Notes under the pieces: generated by a model
The model's input: only the letters and a program-made list of their open reading frames with translations
The model's database searches: none
Told to the model about the DNA's origin: nothing
Origin: UBA1149 sp963579235
GTDB taxonomy: Bacteria > Desulfobacterota > Binatia > UBA1149
Direction of reading: 5' to 3'
DNA length: 5,513 nucleotides
NCBI GenBank assembly: GCA_963579235.1
Contig: CAUZFM010000118.1
Span: 1-5,513 of the forward strand
Shown: positions 1 through 5,513 of the stretch, piece after piece
How positions within the stretch are numbered: position 1 is the first letter of the stretch
Layout of the letters: each line of letters starts with the position of its first letter
Translations under genes and position numbers: made by a program

Positions 1-1177
1 GGCCGCTGCTCGCGGCGCTCGAAGCGAGACTGGCCTCGCGGCTGAACTGGCTCAGTTTCATCTCCATTTTCAGGCGCAGGCCGCTGCCAACAGCAGTCGC
101 GTTCTTTGAGCGCGTCCCGTCGGATGCCGTCTCTCCGGAGAACATCGCCCGGGTGTAGATATCGGCTGCTCGCCGTTCGATGCGCTGCAGGCTGGAGTCA
201 AGCCGGTACAGATCCAGCCCTATAGCCAAGATGGCCGCCGTAGCCGCCGCTATTGCCCAGGGTAGCAGCGGGCGCAGCAAGGCGGCGGGTCTGAAACTGT
301 TTCGCTCGGTATCGAGACCGGGCAGGAAATCGAGCACCGGCAACTGGGGGTTGCCCCCCGCGGCGTATATCATGCCGAGCAGGGCAGCGTGGCTGCGCCA
401 GTCGCCGGCGGGGCCTTCTGCCAGCCCCAGCGGACAGTCGGGCGGCAGCACCTGCAGGTCGCAGCCTCCCAGGGCCTCCTTGAGACCGCCGACCAGGTCT
501 TCTTCGCCCGAGGGGTTGAGCGCGACTCCGCCCACGATGACCAGTCTCGAAGCGGGCGACATGCTGCGGTAGGCCCAGGCCACCCTCTCGAGCAGAGCCT
601 GCTGCGGCCGGCAGGCCGTCACGCGAAGGTCGGCCAGTTGCCCCTGCTCATCAAACATTCCGAGCACGGTCTCGTCGTGGCCCACGTCCAGGGCCACGAA
701 GCCCCCTTGCTCGTGGCTAAGCCGATAGATTTCGAGCACGCAAGCGGGAGTCCAGACCAGGCGGTCAACCTTGCGCCCGGGTGCCGACACGCGCTCTGCC
801 AGGGCCGCGAGTTCGTCGCTGTCGGCCATTGCAGCCAGCACCGGGGGGCGAGCCTCAAAGCCGGCCCAGTCCCAGGCCACGGCGCTTTCTTCGAGCGTCA
901 TTGGTACGTGGGCCTCCAGGGTGCTGCCCACTACCTGCTGCACGCTTTGTCGGCTGCGGAATGGAAAATCTAGAAAACGAAACGCGGCGCGCCTGCCGCC
1001 CACGCCGCAGAGTACGCGGTCCCACTTACCTTCGGGCAGAAGTTCGAGCGGCGACTGGCCGGGATCGAGTTCGAAGCGGGCGATATCGAGTACCTTCAAG
1101 CCCCTGACCGAGCTCTCAGCCGAGGCCCACGCCAGGTGGTCGGGGCCGCTTATGATGGCCAGGATCCTGTTTCCCAT
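1..1177 (-). CDS. gspL: Type II secretion inner-membrane platform protein GspL, 3'-partial
   Basis: GspL is a bitopic inner-membrane protein. Its cytoplasmic actin-like domain binds the ATPase GspE, and its periplasmic ferredoxin-like domain binds GspM. Translating the minus strand from the ATG at 1177 gives 392 uninterrupted codons to the left edge with no frameshift or stop. Seen: FLDFPFRSRQSVQQVVGSTL at 68-87, then EAHVP (88-92), the GspL/PilM pattern before a conserved 'lP'; VALDVGHDETVLGMF at 161-174, like the second phosphate motif of actin-fold ATPases; VIVGGVALN at 213-221, like an adenosine motif; and one transmembrane helix at about 304-321 (LLPWAIAAATAAILAIGL). After the helix, RRAADIYTRAMFSGE resembles the start of GspL periplasmic domains (iYR..FP.e). 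The start follows gspK by 2 bases without an obvious Shine-Dalgarno, so coupling is likely. PilM is the alternative, but the transmembrane helix, the periplasmic part and the position favour GspL. Confidence 0.9.
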   Translation of the reverse strand, partial: MGNRILAIISGPDHLAWASAESSVRGLKVLDIARFELDPGQSPLELLPEGKWDRVLCGVGGRRAAFRFLDFPFRSRQSVQQVVGSTLEAHVPMTLEESAVAWDWAGFEARPPVLAAMADSDELAALAERVSAPGRKVDRLVWTPACVLEIYRLSHEQGGFVALDVGHDETVLGMFDEQGQLADLRVTACRPQQALLERVAWAYRSMSPASRLVIVGGVALNPSGEEDLVGGLKEALGGCDLQVLPPDCPLGLAEGPAGDWRSHAALLGMIYAAGGNPQLPVLDFLPGLDTERNSFRPAALLRPLLPWAIAAATAAILAIGLDLYRLDSSLQRIERRAADIYTRAMFSGETASDGTRSKNATAVGSGLRLKMEMKLSQFSREASLASSAASSG

Positions 1178-1179
1178 CG

Positions 1180-2268
1180 CTATAACGCGCCGGCACGACC
1201 GCTGTCGGGCAAGTCGAGATCGTCGATGCCACCCAGGCTGGGGGCGTCCATGCCTCCCAGGTTGGGTCCGTGCCTGCCTAACCAGTAGATTATATGTATA
1301 CGGCCCTCTTGGCGATTCAGTAGCGCTTCAACCGAACGGTAAGTGTCGCCCACCGCGCCGCTGCTGCGCACCCTGAACCAGCCACTTTTGAAGCCCAGCA
1401 ACGATTTAGCCGCGGCTACGCTGGTTCCGGCCGTGCTGAGTACCTCCTGCCAACTGCTGATACCTGCGCTTGCGCGGGCCTGCAGAAGGCGTTCGAGCAC
1501 GAGGTCGTCATCCAGTGACGGGTGCAGGGCGGTCAGTACCTCGGGCGGGGCGGTGTTTATGTTTACCCGCGCCACGGTCAGCGGCAGCACCGAGGCAAAG
1601 GGCCTGAGCGCTCGCAGGGTGTCGGCGTCCATGCCCTTGAGAAGGGCGAGTTCGGCAAACGACAGCAACGGCCCGTTGCGTGGCAGGTAGGGAGGCTCCG
1701 CCGAACGGTACCAGGAACTCTCGGCGCCGTCGCGGTTTGCCGGCACGCGGTCGTCCTTGTCTATCCAGTCCTGCAGTGGCCCCGAGAAGTCGCCCTCCAG
1801 GCCCTGGCTATCAAGCAGGCGCTCGAGCGCCGCCCGGGGAACGGGAAGGTTAACGCGGTTGAGGTTGAGTCGCCCGCTCTCGTCTTCTACCCGAAGCGCA
1901 AACCGACCGTAGCCGGTTTCCATGGGAGGAATACCGGCGGCCCAGGTTTCACCCAGCCAGTCGCTACCGCCGTTGCTGCCCGAGGCCTTGTCGGCGGCTG
2001 CGTCCAGTTGCAAAGCAGCCATGGCTACGTACACACCCGAATCGGCCAGCAGCGCGGCCTGCCGGGCCTTGACGCCGGCGGCGGCTTTTTTCCACTGAAG
2101 CCGCGCGCTGAAGGTGAAGTCGAATACCAGTACGGTGAGCAGGGCGGTTGCGGTGAGCGCTACCACCAGGGCTACTCCGCTTTCGCTGCGTTTTCGGGCG
2201 GTCTTCTCCGCGGCCAGAGGCAAAAAACCGCCGGGTAGCAGCGACAAGCGTTGGCTCGCCCGTTTCAC
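1180..2268 (-). CDS. gspK: Type II secretion minor pseudopilin GspK
   Basis: GspK is the large minor pseudopilin that caps the pseudopilus tip. The product is 362 residues from a GTG start overlapping the gspJ stop (GTGA), with GGGAG 6 bases upstream. The cleavage site is Gly31, followed by VALVVALTATALLTVLVFDF. Mature position 5 is Val, not Glu, as is known for GspK, whose role does not need the usual Glu5. The body shows family signatures: ESGRLNLNRVN near 130-140, LQDWIDKDDRVPANRDGAES near 165-184, WYRSAEPPYLPRNGPLLSFAEL near 186-207 and VARVNINTAPPEVLTAL near 232-248. The acidic DWIDKDD/DGAE region resembles the metal-binding loop of GspK structures; this is inferred. Odd points are the 31-residue leader and a roughly 30-residue Gly/Asp-rich tail (from about 331) with a small repeat. 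gspL starts 2 bases after its stop. Confidence 0.96.
   Translation of the reverse strand: MKRASQRLSLLPGGFLPLAAEKTARKRSESGVALVVALTATALLTVLVFDFTFSARLQWKKAAAGVKARQAALLADSGVYVAMAALQLDAAADKASGSNGGSDWLGETWAAGIPPMETGYGRFALRVEDESGRLNLNRVNLPVPRAALERLLDSQGLEGDFSGPLQDWIDKDDRVPANRDGAESSWYRSAEPPYLPRNGPLLSFAELALLKGMDADTLRALRPFASVLPLTVARVNINTAPPEVLTALHPSLDDDLVLERLLQARASAGISSWQEVLSTAGTSVAAAKSLLGFKSGWFRVRSSGAVGDTYRSVEALLNRQEGRIHIIYWLGRHGPNLGGMDAPSLGGIDDLDLPDSGRAGAL
1221..1260 (-). repeat. Imperfect 16-base direct repeat in the gspK 3' end
   Basis: Two copies of a 16-base unit, at 1221-1236 and 1245-1260, match at 14 of 16 bases with a 24-base (8-codon) period. They encode LGGMDAPS and LGGIDDLD in the C-terminal tail of GspK, beyond the conserved domain. 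It looks like a small in-frame duplication within a flexible tail. Confidence 0.55.
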
Positions 2269-2972
2269 CGCCGGCTCCCAGGGAGAACGGCCATGGTCAG
2301 CTCGATCGCCGGTCCGTCCTTACCGGCCGCGGCCGTCACCGACAGCTCCACCAGTTCAGGGGTTTTCTGGTTTGCTTTGCTGCCTGGGCGTTCCTGCCAG
2401 GAATCTAACCAGTCGCCGTCGTCAAAGAACCTCAGGTCGATCGCCTGCAGTCCGATGGCCACCACACGCCGGTGAGCCTCTTCAAGTGGCGCGACCATGG
2501 GCGGGCGGAATTCATAGCGGGCCAGCTCCATCGTGGCTTCGGTTTCGGTCGCGGGCTCACTGTGCTCGAGCATGTAGACCACGCGGGCCTGGTCGCCGCG
2601 GTCGCGCAGCTGCAGGCCACTCCAGGCCTGCTCGTCGACCACGGTCACCCCTCGGGCCGAGAGAACGGTGAGCTCCAGCAGTGCAAGGCCACTGTAAGCA
2701 GAGCGCAACCCAGCCGAGCCCGACGAAGAAAGTACTTTAATATCAGCTGTTTGCAGCCTTGTTGCGTAGTTGTTCTCGAGGTCGCGGGCCATCCAGTCCA
2801 AGGCTGCACGGAGCTGGCCAACTTGTTGCAGGCGCTCAAGGGCATGGTCGCGCGAGGCGGCGCTGCGCGAGATCGTTCCGTATACCGTCGCCGCCACGAT
2901 GCCCAGCAGGGTGACGGCCACCATCAGTTCGACCAGGGTGAAACCCGCGCTTGTAGTCCGGTGCCGGGGCAT
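2265..2972 (-). CDS. gspJ: Type II secretion minor pseudopilin GspJ
   Basis: GspJ is a tip minor pseudopilin that forms a ternary complex with GspI and GspK in the periplasm. The 235-residue product starts at the ATG at 2972, 3 bases after the gspI stop; no strong Shine-Dalgarno is seen, so coupling to gspI is likely. Cleavage is predicted after Gly10 (MPRHRTTSAG), followed by FTLVELMVAVTLLGIVAATV with Glu at mature +5. After the helix come ALDWMARDLENNYATRL near 57-73 and VVYMLEHSEP near 131-140. Family-typical GspJ signatures are LRFFDDGDWLDSWQER near 180-195 and TPELVELSVTA near 204-214. Length is within the family range. The stop overlaps the gspK start by 4 bases (GTGA). Confidence 0.95.
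   Translation of the reverse strand: MPRHRTTSAGFTLVELMVAVTLLGIVAATVYGTISRSAASRDHALERLQQVGQLRAALDWMARDLENNYATRLQTADIKVLSSSGSAGLRSAYSGLALLELTVLSARGVTVVDEQAWSGLQLRDRGDQARVVYMLEHSEPATETEATMELARYEFRPPMVAPLEEAHRRVVAIGLQAIDLRFFDDGDWLDSWQERPGSKANQKTPELVELSVTAAAGKDGPAIELTMAVLPGSRR
2275..2279 (-). promoter_or_regulatory. Ribosome binding site of gspK
   Basis: The minus strand reads GGGAGCCGGCGGTG at the end of gspJ. GGGAG sits 6 bases before the GTG at 2268, good spacing. It supports that GTG as the real gspK start even though it gives an unusually long prepilin leader. The other in-frame near-start codons in the leader are TTG at residues 8 and 16. Confidence 0.6.
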
Positions 2973-2975
2973 GGC

Positions 2976-3377
2976 TTACTGCTTAACCAGCCAGGTCAGC
3001 TCTACCAGCGGGATGTCGGAATCGGGCAGGCCCACGGCAACAGTCACCTGTCTCAGGCCGGGTAGGGGAGTAGGGAGCACGTTGCGCGACCAGGTGAAGC
3101 GCTCTCTCCAGTTGGCAGCAGGCTGGGCTCCCGTGGCCCCGGCAGCCCAGCGCTCGTTGTCAAAGCGCCCTTCCTCCTGTCCGGGTTCGGGGTAGCTGCC
3201 GGCCCTGCTCGTGGCTACCAGCGACGCCGCCAGCGTCTCGGCTACGAGCAGATCCTGGGTGCGTGCGGCCGTGCGCAGGTTGCGCGCGTGCAGGCCCAGC
3301 AGGCTCACGGTGGCAACGCCCACCACGGCGATAGCAATGAGCAACTCGAGCAGTGTGAATCCGCGCTGCTTGCTCAC
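2976..3377 (-). CDS. gspI: Type II secretion minor pseudopilin GspI
   Basis: GspI is the minor pseudopilin that nucleates the tip complex together with GspJ and GspK. The 133-residue product begins at a GTG that overlaps the gspH stop (GTGA), with GGGA about 10 bases upstream. The leader is short (MSKQRG), with cleavage after Gly6 and then FTLLELLIAIAVVGVATVSL, with Glu at mature +5. The helix is followed by the GspI-type stretch LRTAARTQDLLVAETLAASL near 34-53. The C-terminal half has the family beta pattern, RERFTWSRNV near 91-100 and LRQVTVAVGLPDSDIPLVEL near 108-127. Size is normal for the family. It ends with TAA 3 bases before gspJ. Position between H and J, and the sequence pattern, make GspI more likely than any other minor pilin. 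Confidence 0.93.
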   Translation of the reverse strand: MSKQRGFTLLELLIAIAVVGVATVSLLGLHARNLRTAARTQDLLVAETLAASLVATSRAGSYPEPGQEEGRFDNERWAAGATGAQPAANWRERFTWSRNVLPTPLPGLRQVTVAVGLPDSDIPLVELTWLVKQ

Positions 3378-3934
3378 CTTCGAGGGGTCCCGGTTACGTT
3401 CACCCGGCCGGTGAAGCCGTCAACGAGCAATGTCACGCGATCGTGCTCCTGGTCGGCCAGGGTTATTTCGCCACGCTCGAGATGGCCCTCGGGCAGAAAG
3501 TACAGGGCTCCCTCGCCGCTGGACTGGCTGCCGCCCTGGCCGCCGAGGCTCGCGAACTCAACGCCTTCGGGCAGCTTACCGCCCTTTACGCGCAGGTCGG
3601 GGTCGTGACTGAACTGGCGATCGGGCCGTTCCCTGGACCAGGGACGCAGGGATTCCACCCTCCATGACTCGCGGTCAAGGTTCACAGTGACCCGGTACAC
3701 GCGCCCGCGTAGAGCGGCCTCGTCGTGCAGGTAGCCCAGCACGGCAGCCATGCGCCGCGCCGATCGGTCGAGGCGGTCAGCCGCAGGATCGGGAAATCTA
3801 ACCAGCGCAGCGCTCAGCAGAACGCCGAGAATGACAAGTACGATCGCGAGCTCTACCAGGGTGAAACCGGACTGGGGCCTGCGAGGCAGAAGCGCCCGCG
3901 TGCCGACTCCCTGGAGACTGCAATCAGAAATCAC
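3374..3934 (-). CDS. gspH: Type II secretion minor pseudopilin GspH
   Basis: GspH is a minor pseudopilin at the pseudopilus tip, thought to link the GspI/J/K tip complex to the GspG shaft. From the GTG at 3934 it is 186 residues. The cleavage site is Gly23, followed by FTLVELAIVLVILGVLL with Glu at mature +5. The globular part has the typical GspH ending: GALYFLPEGHLERGEITLAD, then VTLLVDGFTGRVNV near the C-terminus. The start is uncertain. The GTG at 3934 overlaps gspG by 11 bases and the in-frame ATG at 3952 overlaps by 29; neither has a well-spaced Shine-Dalgarno (a GAGGG lies 14 bases before the ATG). The same frame stays open back to 4102, but that part only shadows gspG. All candidate starts give a leader of 23 or more residues, longer than the 6-10 usual in this operon. 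It overlaps gspI by 4 bases. Confidence 0.9.
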   Translation of the reverse strand: MISDCSLQGVGTRALLPRRPQSGFTLVELAIVLVILGVLLSAALVRFPDPAADRLDRSARRMAAVLGYLHDEAALRGRVYRVTVNLDRESWRVESLRPWSRERPDRQFSHDPDLRVKGGKLPEGVEFASLGGQGGSQSSGEGALYFLPEGHLERGEITLADQEHDRVTLLVDGFTGRVNVTGTPRR

Positions 3935-4328
3935 GCGAATCGATGTCGGCATCGACACCGTCGCCACCCTCTTCGCCGTCGGCCCCCATGCTCTGCAGCA
4001 CGTACTCGCGGCCGTCGCTGGCAAACAGGAAGGGCGAGTTCCACGGGTCAAGCGGCACTCTTTCGAGGTAACCACCGCTGCGTCCCTCCAGCCCAGGCTC
4101 AACCAGTACCTCCATCCCGACCTCGGTACCCGGATAAGAGCCGGTGTCGAGCCGATAGAGATCCAGTGCTTCTTCTATGGCCCGCATGTCAGCCATGGCT
4201 TTTACAACCCGCGCGTCGTCGGTGCGGCCGATGATGCGCGGCGCGGCCAGCGAAATGAGCAGGCCCAGTATCATGACCACGACCAGTATTTCTATGAGGG
4301 TGAATCCGCTTTGCCTTTCAGTTACCAC
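3924..4328 (-). CDS. gspG: Type II secretion major pseudopilin GspG
   Basis: GspG is the major subunit of the periplasmic pseudopilus. It is made as a prepilin, cleaved and N-methylated by the prepilin peptidase, then polymerised on the GspF/GspL platform. The 134-residue product starts at a GTG with an AGGA 7 bases upstream. The leader is short (MVTERQSG), with cleavage predicted after Gly8; mature Phe1 and Glu5 (Glu13 of the precursor) are both present in FTLIEILVV. The hydrophobic helix spans about 9-30. The body has the family pattern: LYRLDTGSYPGTEVGMEVLV near 57-76, VPLDPWNSPF near 91-100, and the C-terminal calcium-site loop SMGADGEEGGDGVDADID near 113-130. Length is normal for the family. 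The usual DPWGNPY/DPWGNPF motif is altered here. The last 11 or more bases overlap the start of gspH. The identification is very secure. Confidence 0.97.
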   Translation of the reverse strand: MVTERQSGFTLIEILVVVMILGLLISLAAPRIIGRTDDARVVKAMADMRAIEEALDLYRLDTGSYPGTEVGMEVLVEPGLEGRSGGYLERVPLDPWNSPFLFASDGREYVLQSMGADGEEGGDGVDADIDSRDF

Positions 4329-4335
4329 GTTTCAA

Positions 4336-4339
4336 TCCT
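4336..4339 (-). promoter_or_regulatory. Ribosome binding site of gspG
   Basis: The minus strand reads TAGGATTGAAACGTG across the gspF stop and the gspG start. AGGA shares two bases with the TAG stop of gspF and lies 7 bases before the GTG. This supports the GTG at 4328 as the gspG start; no in-frame ATG competes nearby. It also suggests re-initiation by ribosomes finishing gspF. Confidence 0.6.
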
Positions 4340-5513
4340 AGCGAACGAGCTGGTTCATCTCAAAGACCGGTAGCATAACGGCGAGTAACACGAACAACAC
4401 CATGCCCGCCATCACCAGTACCACGGCCGGTTCCATCATGGCCGAAAGAGCCTGTACTGCTGAGTCTACTTCTTCGTCCATGGCTTCGGCGGCCCTTTCG
4501 AGCAGGTTCTCCAGCTCACCACTGCGTTCGCCGGCGGCCGCCATGTCGACCACCAGTGGATGAACAAGAGGACTGTTTTTCAGGGCCCCGGCCAGCGAAC
4601 CACCGCCCCTGACGGCTACCGCCGTCTCGCCCACCAGGTCAGACATCAGCTCGCTTCCCACCGAGCCCCGGGTGATCTCCAGGGCGTCGACCAGGGGCAG
4701 CCCGCCCGAGAGCGTGGCCGACAAGGTGTGGCAGAACCTGGCTCCGTAGAGGTTGCGCCTCAGGGTGCCCAGCACGGGCACGCTGAGGGCCACGCCTTCG
4801 AGGCGTCTGCGACCCGACGGGCTGCGCCAGTACCACCTGAGCAGGCCGAAGGCAGCTATGAGCAGCAGCAGGCCCAGGAGGCCGTAGTCCACCAGCAGGT
4901 CGGCCAGCGCCATCAGTGCCCTGGTGGGCAGCGGCAGGGTCTGCTGGCTTTCGACGAACACGCGAGTGATTTGCGGCACGACGTAGGCCAGCAGGAACAC
5001 GACGATGGCGGTACCTGTCACCGCCATCACCAGCGGGTAAGTCATGGCCGAGCGCAGGCGGGCCTGCCAGCGAGCGCTGTCCTCGGCGTAGGAGGCTACG
5101 CGGTCGAGCACCTCGTCGAGCGTACCGCTGGCTTCTCCGGCCCTTATCATGCCGATGTACATCGACGGGAACACCCCGGGTTGTGAGGCCATGGAGTCCG
5201 CCAGGGAGCTGCCCTCCACCAGTTGCCGGCGCAGGGATTCCCAGATCCAGCGGTGGGCCGGAAGCGCCTGTCCGCGCAGCGAGGTAACCGATTCAACCAA
5301 CGGTATGCCGGCACGCAACAGGGTGCCCAGCTGCCTCAGGTTGCGGGCCAGCTGCACCGTACCTGGGTTTCGTTGCTTGCCCGCCGCTTTAGAACGGGGT
5401 TGGGCTTCGTCTTCGAGGCTGGATACGAACAAGCCCTGGTCGCGCAGGCGCTGCCGGGCCGATCTCGGCCCCTCGGCTTCAACGTGGCCACTCACCGTAC
5501 GGCCCGACGCGTC
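4338..5513 (-). CDS. gspF: Type II secretion inner-membrane platform protein GspF, 5'-partial
   Basis: GspF is the polytopic inner-membrane core of the T2SS assembly platform; it contacts the ATPase GspE and GspL and drives pseudopilin polymerisation. The frame is open to the right edge: the first visible codons read DASGRTVSGHVEAEG, the usual GspF N-terminal region, so the true start lies outside and the GTG at 5495 is only an internal codon. Counting from base 5513, 391 residues are visible. Two copies of the T2SSF domain are seen (about 55-180 and 256-385). Each carries the same motif, AGEASGTLDEVLDRV near 125-139 and AGERSGELENLLERA near 327-341. Hydrophobic segments lie at about 157-180, 212-229 and 363-384, the usual three-helix topology. 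The C-terminus PVFEMNQLVR is typical. It is the first gene in view of the operon and ends 9 bases before gspG. PilC of type IV pili is the nearest alternative, but the following gspG-K set makes GspF firm. Confidence 0.96.
   Translation of the reverse strand, partial: DASGRTVSGHVEAEGPRSARQRLRDQGLFVSSLEDEAQPRSKAAGKQRNPGTVQLARNLRQLGTLLRAGIPLVESVTSLRGQALPAHRWIWESLRRQLVEGSSLADSMASQPGVFPSMYIGMIRAGEASGTLDEVLDRVASYAEDSARWQARLRSAMTYPLVMAVTGTAIVVFLLAYVVPQITRVFVESQQTLPLPTRALMALADLLVDYGLLGLLLLIAAFGLLRWYWRSPSGRRRLEGVALSVPVLGTLRRNLYGARFCHTLSATLSGGLPLVDALEITRGSVGSELMSDLVGETAVAVRGGGSLAGALKNSPLVHPLVVDMAAAGERSGELENLLERAAEAMDEEVDSAVQALSAMMEPAVVLVMAGMVLFVLLAVMLPVFEMNQLVR

Larger units (their letters stand above)
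1..5513 (-). other. T2SS operon segment gspF-G-H-I-J-K-L
   Basis: Seven co-directional genes have junctions of +9 (F/G), -11 or -29 (G/H), -4 (H/I), +3 (I/J), -4 (J/K) and +2 (K/L) bases. No room is left for an internal promoter upstream of a start, and no terminator hairpin is seen between genes. The segment is therefore most likely transcribed as one message beginning right of the window, with translation of several genes coupled to the preceding stop. Confidence 0.88.

Noticed and set aside
619..858. Minus-strand frame of 79 codons inside gspL
   Set aside because: It is in another frame from GspL, which translates without interruption through this region, so it is neither a separate gene nor a sign of a frameshift.
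389..973. Plus-strand open frame of 194 codons opposite gspL
   Set aside because: It has no recognisable domain and lies wholly antisense to a continuous GspL frame; long antisense frames are expected in GC-rich coding DNA.
771..1376. Plus-strand open frame of 201 codons across the gspK/gspL junction
   Set aside because: It is Arg/Ser/Pro-rich with no family resemblance and spans the boundary of two real genes; an antisense artefact.
1522..2238. Plus-strand open frame of 238 codons opposite gspK
   Set aside because: It is low-complexity Gly/Arg/Gln-rich translation with no domain, antisense to a well-supported GspK.
3935..4102. N-terminal extension of the gspH frame back to 4102
   Set aside because: The extra residues (Cys/Arg/Thr-rich) only re-read gspG codons in another frame and would put over 50 residues before the prepilin cleavage site.
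4560..5186. Plus-strand open frame of 208 codons opposite gspF
   Set aside because: It is rich in Gln, His, Gly and Arg, typical of the reverse reading of Leu/Ala/Val-rich membrane protein codons; no domain.
4338..5495. gspF as a complete gene starting at GTG 5495
   Set aside because: The frame is open to the window edge, and the preceding codons (DASGRT) match the usual GspF N-terminus, so the gene is truncated by the window rather than starting there.

Overview
The window is a single block of a type II secretion system (T2SS, general secretory pathway) operon. Every gene is on the minus strand. Reading from the right edge to the left, the order is gspF - gspG - gspH - gspI - gspJ - gspK - gspL, the canonical T2SS order. 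Both end genes are cut by the window: gspF lacks its first few codons beyond base 5513, and gspL runs off the left edge still open. No unrelated gene, RNA gene, mobile element or CRISPR array is visible, and no non-coding gap exceeds 9 bases.

The host is a diderm bacterium with a GC-rich genome. A full set of minor pseudopilins (H, I, J, K) plus GspL fits Proteobacteria in the broad sense (gamma-, delta- or Myxococcota/Desulfobacterota-like lineages). The sequence alone does not allow a narrower assignment. GTG starts are common here: gspG, gspI, gspK and probably gspH.

Layout: 5513-4338 is gspF, the inner-membrane platform protein. 4328-3924 is gspG, the major pseudopilin. About 3934-3374 is gspH, 3377-2976 gspI, 2972-2265 gspJ and 2268-1180 gspK, the minor pseudopilins that build the tip of the pseudopilus. 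1177-1 is gspL, a cytoplasmic actin-like domain followed by a transmembrane helix and the start of a periplasmic domain. Junctions are either very short gaps (9, 3 and 2 bases) or overlaps (4 bases as GTGA, twice, and 11 or more at G/H). This indicates one polycistronic message with translational coupling.

How they work together, from family knowledge: GspF and GspL, with GspM, GspC and the ATPase GspE, form the inner-membrane assembly platform. It polymerises GspG under a GspH/I/J/K tip, and the growing pseudopilus pushes folded periplasmic proteins out through the GspD secretin. gspE/D/C are expected beyond the right edge and gspM/N beyond the left edge, but they are not in view. The secreted substrates cannot be inferred from this window.

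I found no evidence of a previously undescribed system. The second-look items are modest: unusually long prepilin leaders on GspK and GspH, actin-fold motifs in GspL, a small tandem repeat in the GspK tail, and a variant DPW motif in GspG.
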